Below are positions 42,329-52,286 of a stretch of DNA of 64,000 nt, in pieces. Every line of letters starts with the position of its first letter. Within the stretch, counting starts at the first letter, position 1. The notes under the pieces are model-generated. The model saw nothing but the letters and a program-made list of their open reading frames with translations. It was not told where the DNA came from and searched no databases. The stretch covers positions 16,090 through 80,089 of the forward strand of contig JBOGJG010000277.1 in NCBI GenBank assembly GCA_050747825.1, written 5' to 3'. The stretch is from JBOGJG01 sp050747825 (lineage in GTDB: Bacteria; Acidobacteriota; UBA6911; RPQK01; JBOGJG01). Both the position numbers and the translations under genes were made by a program.

Positions 42329-43053
42329 AGTGTGACCATGTCCGTCTAAGAGTTCACGACTATTTGGACCAGGAATTGTTGCCTGAAGAAAGCCTCGAAC
42401 TGAACCTGCATCTGGGGCACTGTGAGGCCTGCAGAACGATCTTTGACGAATACGGCTTTATTAAAGAAGCCATTTCACTGAAAGTAGAGTTGCCGCAGCG
42501 TTCACAGGAACAGATGCGGGCCTGGATTCAGCATCGAGCTCACCGGACGCTGCAGACTCGCCTTTGGGAAGCCTGGGATTTTTTCAGGACCTTTTGCCGG
42601 GATCTGGATCGCCGTCTGGTATGGTCAAAGCTCTCGGCCACTCCCATTACCCTGGCGTTCTTTTTCGTCATCGTGGCTCAGTTTTCGCATGTGGATTTTT
42701 ACGAATGGACTCATCCTGTTTTCGGAGAGCCCCGGCAGGAAGCCACTCTTCTTCGCAAGCCGATCATCTCCCAGGCCCACGTCCGGCAGCAGAATACGGC
42801 TCTGGAGGGACTTTCAAACGCGGTTTGGAGACTTCCTTATGAGGATTCCCTTTCGCTGGTGGCCAAGATCACGCCCGAAGGCAACGCTCAAATCGACAGC
42901 GTCTTGAACGCCCCCAAGAGCCTGGACCTTCTGAACGCCATCGATCTGAACCTGCGCGAGAGCCAGTTCGAAATGGCTCGCACCGTGGGCAGCCCGTTTC
43001 TGATCTATTCATTTCAGAAGATCGACGTCTACGAATACCAGCGCGGACTGTAA
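42325..43053 (+). CDS. Anti-sigma factor, zinc-finger type
   Basis: A protein of 242 residues. The N-terminal zf-HC2 motif NLHLGHCEACR (His-x3-Cys-x2-Cys, residues 29-39) follows a conserved LRVHDYLDQEL helix. A hydrophobic segment near residues 105-125 should anchor it in the membrane, with a periplasmic domain of about 110 residues rich in polar residues. It overlaps the sigma gene by 4 bases and should be its cognate regulator. A hairpin follows the stop codon. Confidence 0.85.
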   Translation: MKCDHVRLRVHDYLDQELLPEESLELNLHLGHCEACRTIFDEYGFIKEAISLKVELPQRSQEQMRAWIQHRAHRTLQTRLWEAWDFFRTFCRDLDRRLVWSKLSATPITLAFFFVIVAQFSHVDFYEWTHPVFGEPRQEATLLRKPIISQAHVRQQNTALEGLSNAVWRLPYEDSLSLVAKITPEGNAQIDSVLNAPKSLDLLNAIDLNLRESQFEMARTVGSPFLIYSFQKIDVYEYQRGL

Positions 43054-43056
43054 CGA

Positions 43057-43085
43057 GTGGCGGGTGTCACGCCGCCACCCGCCAC
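43057..43085. terminator. GTGGCGGGTG hairpin between convergent genes
   Basis: Perfect 10-base arms GTGGCGGGTG and CACCCGCCAC with a 9-base loop, 3 bases after the anti-sigma stop and 4 bases before the end of the convergent gene. There is no T-run. It belongs to the same word family as 40039-40075. Confidence 0.65.
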
Positions 43086-43089
43086 CCGC

Positions 43090-45291
43090 TCACGGAATCG
43101 TGACTGCCACTTTGCCGGTGCCGATGTTACCGACCGAGTCCACGACGCGGATTGAGATCACATGCGCTCCGGACTCGAGGGCTTCGGTGGTGAAAGAGAA
43201 CTGCTCGCTCGGAGTATCCGCAATCCCGTCCTGGGGAAAGATAATATGCCAGGTTTCTGAATCCACCGAATACTCCGCCTGGTGAACAGTGCTGAATCCG
43301 CCAGTGTCTGCAGTGAACTGCACGCTTGCCTGCCGCCTCTCCAGCTGAGGGGCAGCCACTTCCACAGAAGGAGAAGAATTGGAAATAACGAAAGCCTTGC
43401 TCACCAGCTCGCTGCTCAGGGCCTGCGCCTGCGGGTTACTGGGAAGATCCGATGCAACCACCTTGACGAAATAAGTACCCCTTGGAAAGCTGACACCGTC
43501 CATCGTGAAATGGCTCTCGGTGAGACCGTCTTTAAGCAGTTTCCACGAATCTACTTCCTGAGTGCGATAGTAGATGGAAAAGGCCAGGTCATCCTGGTTG
43601 CGGTCGCTGGCCTGCCAGGAGAAGCTTCGAGCGCCCGGAATGTAGACTCTGCGCGCCGGAGGCGTGGAGCCGCGATCTATATTGCGGATGCTGCGGGGCA
43701 AAGACCTGAGGTGCGCTCCGGCAGGTCCCCCGGGAGACACTCCTCCCGAAGGATTTGAATTCGGGAACTGGACGAGAGCAACACCGGGGGGGTGCACGGT
43801 TACCGATTCCACCTGGGGCGCAAGGTTGCGCTGCAGATAGCTCACAGTGACCAGCTCAACGGCGTTGCTGTCGGAAACGACGGCAGCCGACCGGCCGGCC
43901 TCCGGAAATTCGATCTTCCACTGCAGATATCGGGCCGCCGGGCTCAAGACGGCGCTTCCCCCGGAATTCTGGTACGGCTCGCTCCAGTTGCTCCAGGTGC
44001 CGTCCGGATCTTCCGTGTTGCCGGAGCGCGTGTACACTTTCACTCCTGTCGTCTGATTCTTTACGAACCAGCGAATCGTTCCCCAGGAGCTGGCCACTCC
44101 AGCGTCAAGCGGCTTTGACTCGTACACACCGGCCTTGGAAGGAGTCGTGAGCAGCCGGAATAACTTGCCCAGGTTGCTGGTGACAACGTACAGAGATCGA
44201 TCGTGCTCCAGCAGATGGGTGATCTGCTCCTCCGGGCTTTGAGCCAGAAAGGTCACGAGCTTGTCGGGGCTGATGGAGACGATTCTCCCCTGGTTGCCGG
44301 TCCCCACCAGCACATTGCCGTCACTGCGAACCAGAAGGTCAAAAGCCAACTGGTCGTTCGAAGTGTACAGTGTTTCCACCAGATTTTGGCGATCTATCTT
44401 GTAGACCTCCAGCTTTTTCCCTTTTTCGGTTCCGGCTACGCTGACGGTACTCTCTCTGTCGGGTGAGCCGTTCTCGTCTTCCGAAGGTTCCGAACTGCTC
44501 TTGGTGGCAGCAGAGACTGTCGGAGGTTCAGAACCCTCCGGGCCGCCCAAAGCAGCGGCGTAAACGTTGCCGTAGCGGTCATAGGCGATCGCTTTCAGCT
44601 CTTGAAGCGGCGAATCGTAGAGGACGAAAGCCGAGCCGGCGGGAGAAATCCGGTAGAGAAGGGCTTCAGGAGCACCCCCGGCCAGAAGATTCCCTTCTGC
44701 GTCCACGGTTAGACTGACGATATGGGTCTCTTTGCTGTCGTAAAAGGGGGTTCCCTGCCCGTCCGGAGCAACTTTGTAAATGATGCCCTTGGGACCGGTG
44801 GCGACGAAGACATTATTCTGGGCATCGACGGCCAGCGCCCAGATGTATTTTTCTCCCGGGTCGAAGAAAATTTCCGGCTGCCCCTGGCTGTTTAGCCGAT
44901 AGACCTTTCCATCCGGAGAAGTGCCTGCGTAAATTCGGTTGGAGGAATCCACAGCCAGCGCATACACGCTCGGCTCATTCAGTTTGGCCCATTCGGAGCC
45001 GTTTCCGCCGGCCGGCTGGCGAAAAATCTTGCCATTGCTTCCGGTGGCCAAAAACACATTGCCGCCTCTGTCTGTTAGCGCGTCAAAAATGAAAGCTTCT
45101 TCCGTCTCCAGAAGCATCTCCAGGTCGGGGGCCAGCACCAACCTTCCGTCGCTGGTCACCGATACACCCGTGAGTTCGCCCTGCAGGAACTCCTCCTGCG
45201 TGGAGAGCGTCCAGTGGGACGGCTCGGTTGCCTCCACCGGAAGGGCGGAAGAGTAAAAGACTATAGATAAAAGAAGAGCAAATTTTTTCAT
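43090..45291 (-). CDS. Large secreted beta-propeller protein
   Basis: A protein of 733 residues with a signal peptide (residues 1-21). Residues about 35-370 hold eight or so propeller-type repeats of the form VYALAVDSSNRIYAGTSPDGKVYRL, interrupted by a Ser/Glu-rich loop around residues 255-290. The C-terminal half has beta-sandwich (fibronectin-III or Ig-like) features and a Pro/Gly-rich linker near residue 520. No catalytic motif is seen, so it is probably a cell-surface or periplasmic binding or scaffold protein. The S55 gene upstream is in the same direction, 33 bases away. Confidence 0.85.
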   Translation of the reverse strand: MKKFALLLSIVFYSSALPVEATEPSHWTLSTQEEFLQGELTGVSVTSDGRLVLAPDLEMLLETEEAFIFDALTDRGGNVFLATGSNGKIFRQPAGGNGSEWAKLNEPSVYALAVDSSNRIYAGTSPDGKVYRLNSQGQPEIFFDPGEKYIWALAVDAQNNVFVATGPKGIIYKVAPDGQGTPFYDSKETHIVSLTVDAEGNLLAGGAPEALLYRISPAGSAFVLYDSPLQELKAIAYDRYGNVYAAALGGPEGSEPPTVSAATKSSSEPSEDENGSPDRESTVSVAGTEKGKKLEVYKIDRQNLVETLYTSNDQLAFDLLVRSDGNVLVGTGNQGRIVSISPDKLVTFLAQSPEEQITHLLEHDRSLYVVTSNLGKLFRLLTTPSKAGVYESKPLDAGVASSWGTIRWFVKNQTTGVKVYTRSGNTEDPDGTWSNWSEPYQNSGGSAVLSPAARYLQWKIEFPEAGRSAAVVSDSNAVELVTVSYLQRNLAPQVESVTVHPPGVALVQFPNSNPSGGVSPGGPAGAHLRSLPRSIRNIDRGSTPPARRVYIPGARSFSWQASDRNQDDLAFSIYYRTQEVDSWKLLKDGLTESHFTMDGVSFPRGTYFVKVVASDLPSNPQAQALSSELVSKAFVISNSSPSVEVAAPQLERRQASVQFTADTGGFSTVHQAEYSVDSETWHIIFPQDGIADTPSEQFSFTTEALESGAHVISIRVVDSVGNIGTGKVAVTIP

Positions 45292-45324
45292 TGAGTTCTC
45301 AGGCTGGAGCCGTGCCAGTCTGCG

Positions 45325-47145
45325 CTAGCCCTTAACTTTAATCTTAATTACGTGCTGACCGGTCAGCACAAAGTCGGTAGGAGGCAGCTCATATTCAAAA
45401 TAAATAACCTTGTCAATGGCCTTTAGAGCCCCGCCGGTCTTCTGGGAATTATAGAGAGCCAGCAGCGAAGGCGGCAGATCCGGGAGCCCTTCACCACCGG
45501 CCACGACACCCGCACCTTCCCGGAAGAGTCGGATATACAACCGGTCGTTCTTCTTCAGGTTGTTAATCGCCTTGATCAGTTGCTGCAGGCTCTTGGGCAC
45601 GAACTCGTCCACATCCGATTCGGCATCCACTTTGATCAACGACAACCCGTCTCCCACCATTATCCTGAGTGGTCCTGGCGTAATATCCTCGGGGATCATC
45701 ACAGGGTATTCTTCAACGATCGTATCTCCATTGGCTCGGCGCAGAAAAACCGTCAGGTTCACTTCTTCTCCCGGGCGCGCTTCCAATTTGTCCTGCCAGA
45801 CTTTCTCGAGAGTTGCTTCGCGTGTCTGTTCGACAGCCGTAATTTCCACGTCAATGCGTTCCATTTCCAGATCTTCAAAGCCGCTGCTCAGGAGAAAGTT
45901 GATGGGCGAGGAAGCCGCCATCGCGGCAAAGACCGGCGTACTGACCAAATCGGAAACGCTATTCTCGAAATGGACATCGGGTTGTCCCCGCACGGCAATT
46001 TTACATTTGATTTCCAGGGTCTGGCCGCCAATGGCGCGCTCCGAGGCAATGATGCTGTTGTGAACCGTGAAGGTCATCAGGAAAGGCGTCAGGAATTGAT
46101 CGGTGATGACTTCGTAGTTGTATTCTTTCAGCTCATTGCGACTCGTCATTATCTTCAGGCCAATCGGAATCATGTCCGCCTCCTCTCCGACAATACCCAT
46201 GATGCCGGTCGCCCGGTCCTGCTTGATGCTGCCGATAGAGGCCGTGGTGGCTGAGACCTTTTCGCTGTTCATCAGGTTAGGAATGATTGTCAGCACAGCC
46301 GCCTTGTTGAGCGGCATGTCGGTATACCCCATGCTCAGGAACGGATGCCCGAAGGCATATATCTTGTCTCCGCTGAGGTGAGTGACCGTGCCGCTGGCGC
46401 TCACTTCCATGTCACCGCGCACCATCTGGACACTGATGGTCGATCCGGGTTCCAACGGCGCGTTCAGGAAATCGTTGGTTTTCCCGCTCCCGATTCCACG
46501 GATCGGAGTCAGCCCGAGGGCCTTCAGTTGGGGAGCGAAAGACCGGATGGCTGCCGGCGAGAAGCCGGAAAGATTCAGTGGAGTCGCTATGGGCGTCAAC
46601 TTGCCCGCGCCCTCCAAAGAGCCGGTATTGAGCAAAAAGGGATCGACATCAAAACTGGGAAGCTGAGGTAATAGCTCGCTCAATTTGAATTGCGCGGCCT
46701 GATACATAGCACCGGGGCCGTCGTAGCGGACCTTTCGGTAATCCACTTTGGGAGATTCTTTGAAAATGTCCACCATTTCCTGGATCGGCGTAATGCCCGC
46801 GATTGGAGCTTTGGCGAATTTAAAGGCGTACGCTACGGCGCCTACCAGCTTGCCATCAATATAAACCGGGCTGCCGCTCATGCCGGCAAATACACCCGTC
46901 TCCTCCAACTTCTCGCCGGAAAGCCGGGCCAAAATCAGGTTCTGCTTGGGTCCGACGTTCTCGAGCACACCCAGTACCTCGACATCGAAATTCTCGACAG
47001 TCGTGCCTTTGAATATGGTCCTTCCGTAACCTTGTTGTCCCGGTTTCACCAACTCCAGAGGATAAAAGTCTGCCGACTGAGCGCTGATCATCGCAGGCGT
47101 CGTGATGATCAAAGCCAGCACGATACCGAGTATTTTAAAATTCAT
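45325..47145 (-). CDS. Secreted SpoIVB-type (S55) serine peptidase-domain protein
   Basis: A protein of 606 residues with a signal peptide (to about residue 22). The S55 core is clear: GVFAGMSGSPVYIDGKLVGA with Ser92 as probable nucleophile, then FAKAPIAGITPIQEM. SpoIVB cleaves a signalling protein during Bacillus sporulation; homologues in non-sporulating Gram-negatives are much longer, as here, and their targets are unknown. The remaining 480 residues are beta-rich without a recognised domain. It is divergent from the membrane hydrolase gene and upstream of the propeller gene. Confidence 0.87.
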   Translation of the reverse strand: MNFKILGIVLALIITTPAMISAQSADFYPLELVKPGQQGYGRTIFKGTTVENFDVEVLGVLENVGPKQNLILARLSGEKLEETGVFAGMSGSPVYIDGKLVGAVAYAFKFAKAPIAGITPIQEMVDIFKESPKVDYRKVRYDGPGAMYQAAQFKLSELLPQLPSFDVDPFLLNTGSLEGAGKLTPIATPLNLSGFSPAAIRSFAPQLKALGLTPIRGIGSGKTNDFLNAPLEPGSTISVQMVRGDMEVSASGTVTHLSGDKIYAFGHPFLSMGYTDMPLNKAAVLTIIPNLMNSEKVSATTASIGSIKQDRATGIMGIVGEEADMIPIGLKIMTSRNELKEYNYEVITDQFLTPFLMTFTVHNSIIASERAIGGQTLEIKCKIAVRGQPDVHFENSVSDLVSTPVFAAMAASSPINFLLSSGFEDLEMERIDVEITAVEQTREATLEKVWQDKLEARPGEEVNLTVFLRRANGDTIVEEYPVMIPEDITPGPLRIMVGDGLSLIKVDAESDVDEFVPKSLQQLIKAINNLKKNDRLYIRLFREGAGVVAGGEGLPDLPPSLLALYNSQKTGGALKAIDKVIYFEYELPPTDFVLTGQHVIKIKVKG

Positions 47146-47297
47146 TACGGAAAAACCTCATTGAGACCAAGTTTTCTGGGGTAAAGTATAGCGATTCAAG
47201 CTCTGTAAGGTCAAGAAAACGGGCTGCAAAGGGCTGTTGTGAAAAGTGTGATTATAACCGCTGAACAAATCAGCGAATTGAGTGTATTAAAGGCGGT

Positions 47298-48233
47298 ATG
47301 GGTATGAGTGTCCGGAATTACGTACCTGATGTGGGGTTGGGACAACGCTACTGGAAGTATTATTTGCGGCTGTTTTTTCCTTCTTTGGTAGTGCTCATTG
47401 TTACGTTCCTGATCATTAATTTATTCCTCACTTATAGAATTGTTTACCCCCAGCCGCGTCCGGAATCGGGAGATCCAGCCTCTTACCTCTTGCCTTTTCA
47501 GGAGCTGAATTTCCAGGGAGATGGGGGACAACTGTCCGTCTGGTTCATTCCCGGCCTGAAGGGATCTCCGGCCGTCTTTCTCTGTCATGACTATGGCTCC
47601 AACCGGATCCCCCTTCTCAACCTGGCCGCTTTGCTGCGCGAGACGGGCTATAACGTCGCTCTAATGCCTTTTCGCGGCCACGGGAACAGCCATTTCTCCT
47701 ACTCTACACTGGGCCTCGAGGAAGGCCAGGATCTGTCTCGAGCGGTTGATTTCGTTGTGGATAACCTTGGTGTCGATGAGTCGAGCGTGGCCACTTATGG
47801 GATCTCGCTGGGAGCTCATGCGGCCATGCGCGCCGCTCTCCAGAATGAGCGCATCCGCGTGCTGGTCCTGGATTCGCCATACCCATGCCCATATGACCTG
47901 ATCGAACATGAAATCGCAGAAAGTGTCGGCTTCAATAGCAGCCTGCTGAGCAGCAGCGTAGGTCTCTTTTCTTCTCTTTACTTGGGGACCAGTCCCTTTG
48001 CTCTCACCGAAGACGTTGAAGTGGAATCGCTCTTCCCGCGCCCGATTCTTTATATCGCCGGTCTGCAGACTCCTTCCTTTGCCCGCTGGACGCGCCGGCT
48101 CTATGCCGAGTCGGAAGGGCGCAAGGACATCCTGACGCTTCCGCGCACCCGCAAGTCGCTACTGATCACCACTGAGTTGCGTACTTACGATCAGCGCATT
48201 GTCAATTTTTTAAGACAATATCTGCCGCTTTAA
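47298..48233 (+). CDS. Membrane-anchored alpha/beta hydrolase
   Basis: A protein of 311 residues. A single transmembrane helix (about 24-46) is followed by an alpha/beta-hydrolase domain with FLCHDYGSNR (oxyanion loop), MPFRGHGNS and the nucleophile elbow GISLGAHA (GxSxG, Ser near 170). The BAAT/BD-FAE-like pattern suggests an esterase or thioesterase on the periplasmic face. A C-terminal His for the triad is not obvious, so the catalytic status is uncertain. It precedes smc by 35 bases. Confidence 0.85.
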   Translation: MGMSVRNYVPDVGLGQRYWKYYLRLFFPSLVVLIVTFLIINLFLTYRIVYPQPRPESGDPASYLLPFQELNFQGDGGQLSVWFIPGLKGSPAVFLCHDYGSNRIPLLNLAALLRETGYNVALMPFRGHGNSHFSYSTLGLEEGQDLSRAVDFVVDNLGVDESSVATYGISLGAHAAMRAALQNERIRVLVLDSPYPCPYDLIEHEIAESVGFNSSLLSSSVGLFSSLYLGTSPFALTEDVEVESLFPRPILYIAGLQTPSFARWTRRLYAESEGRKDILTLPRTRKSLLITTELRTYDQRIVNFLRQYLPL

Positions 48234-48268
48234 ACGTCAGTGTCTCCTGTCATCATCATCTGACCTGA

Positions 48269-51200
48269 ATGCTGAAATTTGATTCTCTGGAACTCATTGG
48301 TTTTAAGTCCTTTGCGGAGAAAACCCGTATTGTTTTCAACGATCGGACTACGGCCATTATCGGGCCCAACGGCTGTGGCAAATCGAATCTTGCCGATGCC
48401 ATCGGATGGGTTCTGGGAGTCCAAAACGCCCGCAATCTGCGCGGCCAAATCATGGACGATGTCATCTTTAGCGGCACCGGAAAGCGAAAGCCCTCCGGAT
48501 TTGCACAGGTGACGGTCACCCTGCGACGCACCGGAGAGGCCCCGATCCGAATCGGCCAGGAGGAGATCGACGGTAACACCCTGGAAATCGGCCGCAAGCT
48601 TTATCGCGACGGCGAGAGTATTTATCTGCTGAACCAGAGACGCTGCCGGCTCAAGGATATCCATGATTTTATGGATGAGGCAGGCCTCGGCTTTTCCTCC
48701 TATGCCATGATTGCCCAGGGTAGGATTGAGTCCTTCCTGAGCGCCAAGCCACTGGATCGCCGGGCGATCATCGAAGAAGCGGCGCGGATCACCGGATACA
48801 AGAGCAAGCGGCGCAGCGCTGAGCTTAAGCTCGAGATGGCGCAGCAGAATCTCCTGCGCCTGAATGACATCATCCTGGAGGTTGAGCGCCAGCTTCGCTC
48901 CCTCAAACGTCAGGCCGGCCGTGCCAAACGGTACCGTGAGATCAGAGAGGAATACCGCCAGGCCCAGCGCCAGAAGTTTGTCCTGGAAGCGCAGTTCCTG
49001 AAGGCCAGCCTGGCGACACTGCAAACAGACCTCGATCACCTGCGAACTGCCCAAGAAGAACTGAAACAGGAGCTTGGCGCCTGTGAGCAAGCATACCGGG
49101 AAAGCACTCGAAAGCGCGATCAGTTGGAAACCTCACTGAACGATCTGCGCCAGCGGCGCTCGGAAATCCATCTGGAAATCGACCGTACAGAGAATTCCAT
49201 CCGCTACAACCACGACCAGGTGGAGAACACGCGCCGGCAGTTGGAAGGGTACACGGAAGAGCAGAAGGCCCTCAGTCACGCCTTGCAGAAAAACGCGGAA
49301 GAACTGACTCGCTGTCAGGCTGAGCGCACCAACCTTCAGGCAGAAGAAAAGAAGGTGGAAGAGGCCAGGACAGGCCACAGTGAACTGCTCGAACGCTGCC
49401 GTCCCGAGGTCCAGAAGTCTGAATCCTATTTGGAAGAGCTTCGCGCAAATCTGCTGCGGCTCTCGGCCGAGATGGCTTCTCTAAACAATCAGGGCGAGCA
49501 GCTAGGGCAGCGGCTGGCTGACTCGTTTGCCCTCGAGGATCGCATCCAAAAGGAACTGGCTGATTATTCGGCCCGCCTGCAGGAGACCGCCGGTCGCCTG
49601 GGGCAGCTCAAGTCAGTGCTCGCCTGCAAGCGGACCGACCTGGCTAAGCTGAAGGCCGATTTGGAAAAGCAGGAGAGAGTCAAAGGCGGGCTGGAGGCTG
49701 AGCTCAAGGACGCACAGGCTGCGCTGGCTGAGAGCCAAAATCAGTTGATCGCCCAGCGGGAGAGGCTTCAGTCGCTGCAGGAAGTCGAACTCAGCCATTC
49801 GCAATATAGCGAGGGCGTCCAGAAATTGCTGAACCACCTCAGCCAGAACCAGTCGGTCAGGGCGGGAGGAACCCTGGCCGACTTCATCGAGACCAGCCCC
49901 GAATATGAGCGGCTGGTCGAGGAATTTCTGGACGAAGAGCTCGAGTACGTGCTGGTGGATTCTCTGGACGAAGCCCTCAGGGGAATAGCCGAGGTGAAGT
50001 CTCTCAAGGGAGCACGCTGCACTTTCTTAACTTTGAACTCCAGCAATGGATTCGACAAGCCCAGCGGCCACAGGGCAGATGTCCGTCCTTCCCAGGACGA
50101 AGGCATCCACGGCACGCTGGCCGATATTTTGCGTATGAAGCCGGAAGTCCAGGCGGCTTTCCATCGTGTGCTTCCCCAGAGCGCCGGGGCCATCATCGTG
50201 TCGGATCTCGACCGGGCCGTCCTGGCGGCGCACAACTATCCCGAATCGATTTTTATTACCCTGGAGGGAGAGACCCTCACACCGCGCGGGCTTCTGTCAG
50301 CCAGCGCAGGACAGCTCAAGAAGCTCGGCCTGCTGGGTCTCAAGAGACAGAAACGAGAGCTGGAGAAAAAGATCACGCACTTTCAGAAGGCTTTCGCCGG
50401 TCTGCAGGAGAAGGAGAAGGAGATCAGCGGCAAGCTCGAATCCGTGGTCCAGGCTCGGCTTCATGATCAGGAGCTGTATCACACACTGGACCGTGAGATC
50501 ATCTCGCTCGGTCACCAGCAGGAGCAACTCGATGCCGAGCATCAACGTGAGTCCAGGGCTGTGGAGCTTCTGGAGCAGGAACTGACCCAGCTCGAGGCCG
50601 AGCGCCAGCGGCAGGGCGAGCAGATCCAGGCCCTCGAAAAGCAGTTGAAGGAAAAGACTGAAGCTCAGGTCCAGACTGAAAAGATGCTCGCCCAAGAGCA
50701 AAGCTCACTTCAGGAGTTCCGGATGGAGTTCTCCCGTATACAGGAACAGATCCATGTCATTTCCTCTGACCGAAAGGTGATCCAGGAGCGCTGCCACGCT
50801 CTCGATCGCGCCTTCAATGGCATCCAGGAGCAGCGCTCCGGACTCGAATCCCGGCAGCAGTCAAACCAACTGGCTCGCGCTGAGGCCGAAGAGCGCCTCA
50901 GCGCTATAAAGCAGATGCTCGGCCAGCTCGAGGCGGATCTGAGCAGGCACCGGAAGGACCTTGAGTCGGCTGATGCCAAGCTGAATCAAGTGCACGAGGA
51001 ATACGAAAAATGGAAGAGCTTGCATCCCGAGATCGAAGAGCGCCTGGCCGGCCTTCGCGATCGCAAGATGGAGAGGCAGGAGCAGCGTTCCGGCTTGGAT
51101 ATCGAGCGGGTCCGAACGGAGACCCAACTGCACAGCCTGGAGCAGCAGTGTCTGGAGCAGTTGCAGTTTTCGCTTCAGGAGGCCGCCTCTGGTTTTGAGT

Positions 51201-51859
51201 TCGAAGACCAGGACCTGGAGCAAGCCAACCAGACCTGCAGCGATTTGAAGAGCCGGCTGGACGAGTTCGGCCCTATTAATATGACCGCCCTCGAGGAATA
51301 CCAGGAGAACGAAGAACGCTACGAATTCCTTAGCCGGCAAAAGCAGGATATTGAGCAGTCGATCTCGGATACGACTCGGGCCATTCACGAGATCAATCGA
51401 CGCAGCCGCGAAAAATTCAAAGAGGCTTTTGAGGCCATCAACGGCTACTTCCAGACCGTTTTCCAGAAGCTGTTCGGCGGCGGCGAGTGCGGGATGCAAC
51501 TGCTGGACGAGGAAGATCTTTTGGAAAGCGGAATAGATGTTTACGCCCAGCCTCCCGGGAAGAAGCTTCAAAACGTGATGCTGCTCTCAGGGGGTGAGAA
51601 GGCGATGACAGTTCTGTCCCTGCTGGTGGCGCTCTTTCATTATCGTCCCAGCCAGTTTTGCGTTCTGGACGAAGTAGACGCCCCACTGGACGAGGCCAAT
51701 GTGAAACGCTTCACCGAACTCACCGGTGAAATGAGCCGCCAGATCCAGCTCATCCTGATTACCCACAACAAGAAGACGATGGAGGCGGCTGACGCGCTCT
51801 TCGGAGTCACCATGGAAGAGCCGGGCGTCTCGCAGGTCGTCTCGGTTAAATTCGACTGA
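48269..51859 (+). CDS. smc: Chromosome segregation ATPase SMC
   Basis: A protein of 1196 residues, full length for SMC. The N-terminal head has Walker A GPNGCGKSN (about residues 32-40). Two long heptad coiled coils flank a hinge at about residues 520-660 (SVRAGGTLADFIE through AIIVSDLDRAV). The C-terminal head has the ABC signature LLSGGEKAMTVL and Walker B FCVLDEVDAPLD. It compacts and separates replicated chromosomes. scpA and scpB are not in the window. Confidence 0.98.
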   Translation: MLKFDSLELIGFKSFAEKTRIVFNDRTTAIIGPNGCGKSNLADAIGWVLGVQNARNLRGQIMDDVIFSGTGKRKPSGFAQVTVTLRRTGEAPIRIGQEEIDGNTLEIGRKLYRDGESIYLLNQRRCRLKDIHDFMDEAGLGFSSYAMIAQGRIESFLSAKPLDRRAIIEEAARITGYKSKRRSAELKLEMAQQNLLRLNDIILEVERQLRSLKRQAGRAKRYREIREEYRQAQRQKFVLEAQFLKASLATLQTDLDHLRTAQEELKQELGACEQAYRESTRKRDQLETSLNDLRQRRSEIHLEIDRTENSIRYNHDQVENTRRQLEGYTEEQKALSHALQKNAEELTRCQAERTNLQAEEKKVEEARTGHSELLERCRPEVQKSESYLEELRANLLRLSAEMASLNNQGEQLGQRLADSFALEDRIQKELADYSARLQETAGRLGQLKSVLACKRTDLAKLKADLEKQERVKGGLEAELKDAQAALAESQNQLIAQRERLQSLQEVELSHSQYSEGVQKLLNHLSQNQSVRAGGTLADFIETSPEYERLVEEFLDEELEYVLVDSLDEALRGIAEVKSLKGARCTFLTLNSSNGFDKPSGHRADVRPSQDEGIHGTLADILRMKPEVQAAFHRVLPQSAGAIIVSDLDRAVLAAHNYPESIFITLEGETLTPRGLLSASAGQLKKLGLLGLKRQKRELEKKITHFQKAFAGLQEKEKEISGKLESVVQARLHDQELYHTLDREIISLGHQQEQLDAEHQRESRAVELLEQELTQLEAERQRQGEQIQALEKQLKEKTEAQVQTEKMLAQEQSSLQEFRMEFSRIQEQIHVISSDRKVIQERCHALDRAFNGIQEQRSGLESRQQSNQLARAEAEERLSAIKQMLGQLEADLSRHRKDLESADAKLNQVHEEYEKWKSLHPEIEERLAGLRDRKMERQEQRSGLDIERVRTETQLHSLEQQCLEQLQFSLQEAASGFEFEDQDLEQANQTCSDLKSRLDEFGPINMTALEEYQENEERYEFLSRQKQDIEQSISDTTRAIHEINRRSREKFKEAFEAINGYFQTVFQKLFGGGECGMQLLDEEDLLESGIDVYAQPPGKKLQNVMLLSGGEKAMTVLSLLVALFHYRPSQFCVLDEVDAPLDEANVKRFTELTGEMSRQIQLILITHNKKTMEAADALFGVTMEEPGVSQVVSVKFD

Positions 51860-51863
51860 GAAA

Positions 51864-52157
51864 TTACTCTCCGGCTTCCCGGGTACCGGGTGCCCTTTGG
51901 GCGGCGTGCCGGTCTCCAGCCTTCTTAATCCCATAGCGCCTCATCTTATGGCTCAGAGAGTTGCGGTGGATGCCCATGCATTCTGCGGCGCGGCTCAGGT
52001 TGCCGTTGCTTTGCCGGAGCGCCCGTGAAATGAAAAGCTTTTCAAATTGTTCGAGCGCTTCGGGCCACAGAATCCCCTTGGCGACCATCTCATCGATTGC
52101 GTCTTCCAGAGCATCTTTAATCGGCAGCTTATTGTTGTGGCTTTTAGAAGAGTCCAT
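51864..52157 (-). CDS. Small Fis-type helix-turn-helix regulator
   Basis: About 97 residues. The C-terminal HTH_8 (Fis) fold reads LRQSNGNLSRAAECMGIHRNSLSHKMRRYGI, as in the DNA-binding end of NtrC-type activators, but no AAA+ or receiver domain is present. The N-terminal helix (ALEDAIDEMVAKGILWPEAL) may dimerise, as in Fis. The start at 52157 is my choice (no clear SD); the frame is open up to a TTG at 52214. It could act as a nucleoid protein or local regulator. It follows purC on the minus strand. Confidence 0.85.
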   Translation of the reverse strand: MDSSKSHNNKLPIKDALEDAIDEMVAKGILWPEALEQFEKLFISRALRQSNGNLSRAAECMGIHRNSLSHKMRRYGIKKAGDRHAAQRAPGTREAGE

Positions 52158-52251
52158 GTTGACGGTCAACTTTTTCTTGTACAACACCTCACCAATGATT
52201 GCCAGTGACAACAAACACAGGCTGACCCTCTCGCCATAAAAACAGAACCCC

Positions 52252-52286
52252 GGTCCGCGGTCCGCGGTCAGCAGTCCGCGGTCAGC
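52252..52286. repeat. GGTC[A/C]GC 7-bp tandem repeat overlapping purC stop
   Basis: Five contiguous 7-base units (GGTCCGC, GGTCCGC, GGTCAGC, AGTCCGC, GGTCAGC). They include the purC stop codon (52268-52270) and encode its last residues TADC. It is the same family as 10903-10939 and 41084-41181. Confidence 0.88.

Noticed and set aside
45580..46254. 224-residue plus-strand frame inside the S55 gene
   Set aside because: It is a shadow of the S55 coding strand with no SD or domain; the S55 frame has clear motifs.
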